Shown here: in pieces, positions 60,568-64,000 of the stretch
Layout of the letters: each line of letters opens with the position of its first letter
Numbering within the stretch: position 1 is the first letter of the stretch
Source of the DNA: an uncultured Subdoligranulum sp.
GTDB taxonomy: Bacteria; Bacillota; Clostridia; Christensenellales; CAG-314
DNA length: 64,000 nucleotides
Direction: 5' to 3'
NCBI GenBank assembly: GCA_902496185.1
Contig: CABUZX010000002.1
Location: 1-64,000 of the forward strand
Made by a program: the position numbers and the translations under genes
The notes under the pieces: model-generated
Seen by the model: only the letters and a program-made list of their open reading frames with translations
The model's database searches: none
What the model was told of the DNA's origin: nothing

Positions 60568-60846
60568 ATGTCTATAAACAAAGTTAATTCAACCGATACT
60601 CAAAACAACCGTCTTGCGGTTATTGCCGTAATAGTGGAAGAGACAACCGCCGTGGCGGAAATAAACGCGCTTTTGAGCGAATACGGCAAGTTTATCGTGG
60701 GGCGTATGGGGTTGCCCAACGTGAAAGAAAACGTTAACGTAATCAGTATAGTTTTGTCCGCGCCATTGGAGACTATAAACGCGCTCACTGGCAAGTTGGG
60801 TAGTATAAGGGGTGTCAACGCCAAAACGCTTTTTTCAAAAGTTTAA
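60568..60846 (+). CDS. TM1266-family ACT-like regulator
   Basis: A 92-residue protein: RLAVIAVIVEETTAVAEINA, YGKFIVGRMGLPN and VISIVLSAPLETINALTGKL match the TM1266 family, found near [FeFe]-hydrogenase maturation genes and called an iron-only hydrogenase system regulator. No DNA-binding domain is present; ACT/NikR-C-like ligand binding is likely. ATG 60568 is used; an upstream start would place the leader hairpin inside the gene. Confidence 0.82.
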   Translation: MSINKVNSTDTQNNRLAVIAVIVEETTAVAEINALLSEYGKFIVGRMGLPNVKENVNVISIVLSAPLETINALTGKLGSIRGVNAKTLFSKV

Positions 60847-60916
60847 AACACGACCGTTTTTTATTTTAAAATCGGTTTTATATAAAAAATAAAAACAAAT
60901 TAAAAGGAGAAAAACT

Positions 60917-61882
60917 ATGAACAAAAAATTATTGAGCATTATTGCCGTATGTATTCTTTTGGTATGTTGTACGTCGGTATTTGTGGGTTGTCAAACCCCG
61001 CAGGAAGAATACACAGTTGACTTTTATATGCCGGACGGCACGCCTGCGCTTGCCGCTGCAAGCGTATTAAATCAGTATTCTTTCGGAAAGTCTACGACAA
61101 ACTTTAATATTGTCAAAGCCGACCAGATTTCCGGCGCATTTAGCGCGGGCGCGGATTTGGCGATTATGCCGACTATCGTTGCGGCAAAACTCTATACTAA
61201 CGGCGCGCAAGTTAAACTCGTTTCCACCAACGTTTTTGGAAACTTATTTATCGTTGGCGTAAACACCACGGTGGACTCTCCCGCCGATATGGTAGGAAAG
61301 GTTCTTTACGTAACCGTTGGTACGACGCTTAATCTTACTAAGTACATTTTAGAACAAAACGACGTTTCTTGGGCGGAAGGTTCCGAACCGCAAGAGGGCA
61401 AAGTAGTATTTTGCTCCAAAGCAGACGGCTCCGAAATTTTACCCTTGTTAAAGCAAGCAGGTCAAAACGAAGCGCTTGCCGTGTTGGGCGAACCGCAAGT
61501 AACAAAAGCAAAGTCAATGATTAACGGACTTAAAACCGTTATCGACCTTCAAGCGGAATGGAAAACTATTACCGGTTTTGAGGGGTATCCTCAGGCGAGT
61601 CTCGTTGCAACGGCTGAGTTTTGCCAAAATCACGCTGACTATATTAAAAACCTTTTGACGGAAATGGAAAAGAACGCAACGTTCTTGGCTGATAATCTTT
61701 CCGAACTACCCGCGTTATTTACGCGTTATGAAAGCAGTCTCGGCGGTATGACTTTTGACGAAACTACTATTGCAAATTGCAATCTAAGAGTAGAAAGAGC
61801 CAAAAACGTCAAAAATAGCGTAAAAGACTATTTGCAACGTCTCGCAACCGCAGTTGACGATAACTTCTTTTTTGAAGTTTAA
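60917..61882 (+). CDS. ABC transporter substrate-binding lipoprotein
   Basis: A 321-residue lipoprotein with lipobox VFVGC near residue 24. The mature part is a type II binding-protein fold of the SsuA/ThiY/NMT1 kind: YMPDGTPALAAASVLNQY, DLAIMPTIVAAKLY and LAVLGEPQVTKAKS. AAAGGAG upstream. Ligand unknown: sulfonates, thiamine precursors and similar small molecules are typical. It forms an importer with the two genes after it. Confidence 0.85.
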   Translation: MNKKLLSIIAVCILLVCCTSVFVGCQTPQEEYTVDFYMPDGTPALAAASVLNQYSFGKSTTNFNIVKADQISGAFSAGADLAIMPTIVAAKLYTNGAQVKLVSTNVFGNLFIVGVNTTVDSPADMVGKVLYVTVGTTLNLTKYILEQNDVSWAEGSEPQEGKVVFCSKADGSEILPLLKQAGQNEALAVLGEPQVTKAKSMINGLKTVIDLQAEWKTITGFEGYPQASLVATAEFCQNHADYIKNLLTEMEKNATFLADNLSELPALFTRYESSLGGMTFDETTIANCNLRVERAKNVKNSVKDYLQRLATAVDDNFFFEV

Positions 61883-61884
61883 TT

Positions 61885-61928
61885 AGGTATGACGTTTGAC
61901 GAAAATATAATTAAAGGCAATTGCAAAA
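61885..61928 (+). pseudogene. Remnant copy of the binding-protein 3' end
   Basis: GGTATGACGTTTGACGAAAA...AATTGCAA repeats, with changes, GGTATGACTTTTGACGAAAC...AATTGCAA at about 61744-61785 of the preceding gene (GMTFDE in both). Suggests a collapsed tandem duplication. Confidence 0.5.
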
Positions 61929-61932
61929 AAAT

Positions 61933-62700
61933 ATGGCAAACAAAAATGTAAAAAAACTGATTTTTGATATTTTGTATCCCGCTATCGTAGTCGTTGGGAT
62001 GCTGGTTTTGTGGCAAGTGTTGGCGCTCGTTTTGGACGCTAACCTTGTCCTGCCTACGCCAAAACAAGCCTTTAAGCAATTTTTCGTCTATTGTGGGCAG
62101 GGCGAGTTTTGGCTTGCGCTTGCAAGTACTTTTTGGCGCGCCACCTATTCGTTTGCCCTTGCTTTCGTCGTAGCCGTGGTGTTTGCCGTATTTTGTTGTT
62201 TGTCTGACGTTGCGCGAAAAATTATTTTGCCGTTTTTTGCCGTTGTTAGGAGTGTTCCTACGATGTCAATTATACTCATACTCGTGATATGGATGTCGCC
62301 GTCTTTCGCGCCGGTAGTGGTGGCAATTATAGTTACTGCTCCTACGTTGTTTTCCGCCTTTTTGGCGTCGGTAGATTCGGTAGACAAAAAGCTGGTAGAA
62401 ATGAGCAAAGTATACAAGGTCAGTACAAAAGACGTGGTGTTCACGCTTTATCTACCCAACATGGCGTCACAATTGTTTGAAAATTGCGCGAGCGGTTTTT
62501 CGCTTAACCTAAAACTTATTATCGCGGCGGAAGCGTTGGCGTATACTTCAAAAAGCGTCGGAAAATTGATGCAATTTGCAAAAATCAATATCGAACCTAC
62601 GCAGCTTTTTGCGTTGACCTTATTTGCTATGGTTTTGGGTGTCGTTGCGGAGTCTGTCATTAGGCAAATTGGCAAAAGGGTAGTAAGGTGGCAAAAATGA
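61933..62700 (+). CDS. ABC transporter permease (SsuC/ThiX-like)
   Basis: A 255-residue membrane protein with six spans and the EAA loop ASVDSVDKKLVEMSKVYKVS, typical of nitrate/sulfonate/HMP-type importers. ATG 61933 or TTG 61921 are possible starts; neither ribosome site is ideal. The stop overlaps the ATPase start by 4 bp. Confidence 0.88.
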   Translation: MANKNVKKLIFDILYPAIVVVGMLVLWQVLALVLDANLVLPTPKQAFKQFFVYCGQGEFWLALASTFWRATYSFALAFVVAVVFAVFCCLSDVARKIILPFFAVVRSVPTMSIILILVIWMSPSFAPVVVAIIVTAPTLFSAFLASVDSVDKKLVEMSKVYKVSTKDVVFTLYLPNMASQLFENCASGFSLNLKLIIAAEALAYTSKSVGKLMQFAKINIEPTQLFALTLFAMVLGVVAESVIRQIGKRVVRWQK

Positions 62701-63386
62701 TTGAGTTAAAAAACGTAACCAAAGTTTATGACAATTCGTCATCACCAGTAAAGGTATTTGAAAACTTTAATTTTGCTTTGCAAAAAAACAAAATCACGTG
62801 CGTTTTGGGCAAAAGCGGATGCGGAAAAACCACTTTACTGAATATTTTAGCCGGTACGGTAAGTTTTAAAGGCGAGATAACGGGGCTTAATAACGACGTT
62901 TCCTATATTTTTCAAGAGCCTCGTTTGTTGCCTAATCTTACCGTTGCGCAAAATTTGCAGTACGTTGTAAAAAATGCAACGAAAGACCAAATATATAAAA
63001 TGTTGTCTCTTGCAGAAATTTCCGACAAAGCCGACGTCTTTAGCGGAGAGCTCAGCGGAGGACAGGCGCAAAGGGTGGCAATTGCTCGCGCTTTTTTAAA
63101 GGAGTCAGAACTTTTGCTTATGGATGAACCTTTTTCTTCCTTGGATACGGCGTTAAAAATCAGGCTTACGGAGGCTTTTGTCGAAATGTGGAAACGCGAC
63201 AAGCGTACCGTGCTGTTTGTGACGCACGATATAGAGGAGGCGTTTATGCTTTCGCATAGAATAATCGTGCTTGACGACGGCAAAATTATTGAGGACGAGT
63301 CTCTCGAAGGAGATATTCCGCGCAAGTATGGCGCAAATATTGCCCAAAAACAAAGGTTGTTGCAATCGCTTTTAAGCATTACCTGA
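62697..63386 (+). CDS. ABC transporter ATP-binding protein (SsuB/ThiZ-like)
   Basis: A 229-residue ATPase: Walker A GKSGCGKTTLLN, Q-loop FQEPRLLPNLTV, signature ELSGGQAQRVAIARAFL, Walker B LLLMDEPFSSLD and switch His in VLFVTHDIEEAFMLS. ATG 62697 overlaps the permease stop and has AAGGTGG upstream. Confidence 0.93.
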   Translation: MIELKNVTKVYDNSSSPVKVFENFNFALQKNKITCVLGKSGCGKTTLLNILAGTVSFKGEITGLNNDVSYIFQEPRLLPNLTVAQNLQYVVKNATKDQIYKMLSLAEISDKADVFSGELSGGQAQRVAIARAFLKESELLLMDEPFSSLDTALKIRLTEAFVEMWKRDKRTVLFVTHDIEEAFMLSHRIIVLDDGKIIEDESLEGDIPRKYGANIAQKQRLLQSLLSIT

Positions 63387-63397
63387 TTGTTTTATAT

Positions 63398-63426
63398 TTG
63401 ACAAAAAAAACAGCGTAAAGTATAAT
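63398..63426 (+). promoter_or_regulatory. Consensus sigma-A promoter
   Basis: TTGACA (63398-63403), 17 bp, TATAAT (63421-63426), ahead of the esterase gene. Confidence 0.85.
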
Positions 63427-63511
63427 AATAAAGTATCGATTTGTTTGCGATTTGTTGCTTTTTTTGAGAGATGGATTTGTGATTGACAACCAAGTAGAGC
63501 GGAGTGATTGT

Positions 63512-64000
63512 ATGAGTAAGTACGATATTAATAAGGATTTTAGGTGTTTTGCATGGTTTAAACCGCCGTTAAACCGCTTTGCGGTGTGGCTTGCGCGCGT
63601 TTTTTGGTGGATAGTACCAAAGGGAAAAAGATTAAATTCGGTAAAGCGCACCAAAATTACTCTGCAAAACCCGTATGACGGCGGTACTTTTAAGGCTATT
63701 TTATTTGAGCGCAAACAAAAACAGTCAAAAAATAAAAAGAAAAACAACAATGACAAAAAAGAGCCTTGTTTCATATATTTTCACGGGGGAGCCTTTGTTT
63801 TTGATGCTATATGGTATCATTTTAATATTGCGCAACAGTACGTTTTGCGCGCAAATTGCAAGGTGTTTTTCGTCAAATACCGTCTTGCGCCAAAATATAA
63901 ACGTCCCTGTAGTGAAAACGACTGCGCTTTTTCTATAGAGTACGTTGTAAAAAATGCCGAAAAATTGGGTATCGATGCGCAACGCATTGCAGTGGGCGGT
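63512..64000 (+). CDS. Alpha/beta-hydrolase esterase, partial (cut by window end)
   Basis: The first 163 codons of an open frame that runs off the window. CFIYFHGGAFVFDAIWYHFN holds the HGGxF oxyanion motif of hormone-sensitive-lipase-type esterases, followed by VFFVKYRLAPKYKRPCSEND (the YRLAPE-like motif) and IDAQRIAVGG leading to the expected GDSAGG, which lies beyond 64000. AGCGGAG precedes the ATG. Residues about 72-88 are a Lys/Asn/Gln-rich insert. Confidence 0.85.
   Translation, partial: MSKYDINKDFRCFAWFKPPLNRFAVWLARVFWWIVPKGKRLNSVKRTKITLQNPYDGGTFKAILFERKQKQSKNKKKNNNDKKEPCFIYFHGGAFVFDAIWYHFNIAQQYVLRANCKVFFVKYRLAPKYKRPCSENDCAFSIEYVVKNAEKLGIDAQRIAVGG

Overview
The window looks like chromosome from an anaerobic, spore-forming, low-GC Firmicute, most likely an uncultured gut Clostridia lineage. 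Evidence: Gram-positive sigma-A promoters and strong AGGAGG-type ribosome sites, TTG/GTG starts, the sporulation pair spmA-spmB, desulfoferrodoxin plus rubredoxin, a sodium-pump decarboxylase beta subunit, a hydrogenase-system-type regulator, SAM and manganese riboswitches, and two SipW/TasA-type surface-fibre loci. No species can be named from sequence alone.

Layout. 0.5-3.5 kb: a small cluster of an HTH regulator, an ECF-like sigma factor, a secreted C39-like cysteine peptidase and a one-pass membrane protein. 3.7-6.4 kb: first SipW/TasA-like locus, with a divergent XRE regulator and two matching palindromes on the promoter. 6.5-12 kb (minus strand): AbrB-ABC exporter, AmaP-like protein, leuS. 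12.2-17.2 kb: a tyrosine recombinase, a 26-bp inverted-repeat-bounded segment carrying a strong outward promoter, and a four-gene SipW/TasA-like operon. This is a complete-looking phase-variation switch, captured with the promoter facing away from the operon. 18.07-30.0 kb: an integrative island that split a tRNA-Arg(CCT) gene in its anticodon loop and carries its own intact tRNA-Arg(CCT). Its cargo is a type IIS restriction-modification pair plus a DUF4062 protein, a zinc-ribbon Mrr-like nuclease and a GHKL ATPase with a PD-(D/E)XK-like end. 30-32.4 kb: a SAM riboswitch ahead of unknown small genes, a broken gene and a leucine-rich-repeat protein. 32.5-36 kb: a manganese (yybP-ykoY) riboswitch, a P-type ATPase and mntP. 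36-39 kb: decarboxylase beta/gamma-like subunits and spmAB. 39-46.5 kb: a lipoprotein, unknown membrane proteins, a degenerate alpha/beta hydrolase, lepB, recF. 46.6-53.1 kb: a full histidine-degradation operon (hutH, hutU, ftcD, hutI, fchA). 53.1-58.2 kb: an XRE-controlled membrane protein, rubredoxin/desulfoferrodoxin, a nicotinamidase-like hydrolase divergent from niaR, tRNA-Arg(ACG), prs. 58.3-64 kb: a Cys-rich microprotein, rplI, a DUF2974 lipase-like protein, a leader-RNA-controlled TM1266-family protein with an ABC transporter, and a truncated esterase at the window end.

How the parts work together. Surface-fibre secretion is represented twice, each with its own SipW peptidase, one copy apparently under repressor control and the other under DNA inversion. 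The island adds DNA-level defence while preserving decoding of AGG codons. The hut genes convert histidine to glutamate and methenyl-THF; rubredoxin and desulfoferrodoxin detoxify superoxide; the Mn riboswitch couples excess Mn to two exporters. All functional statements come from motif reading; no database search was possible.
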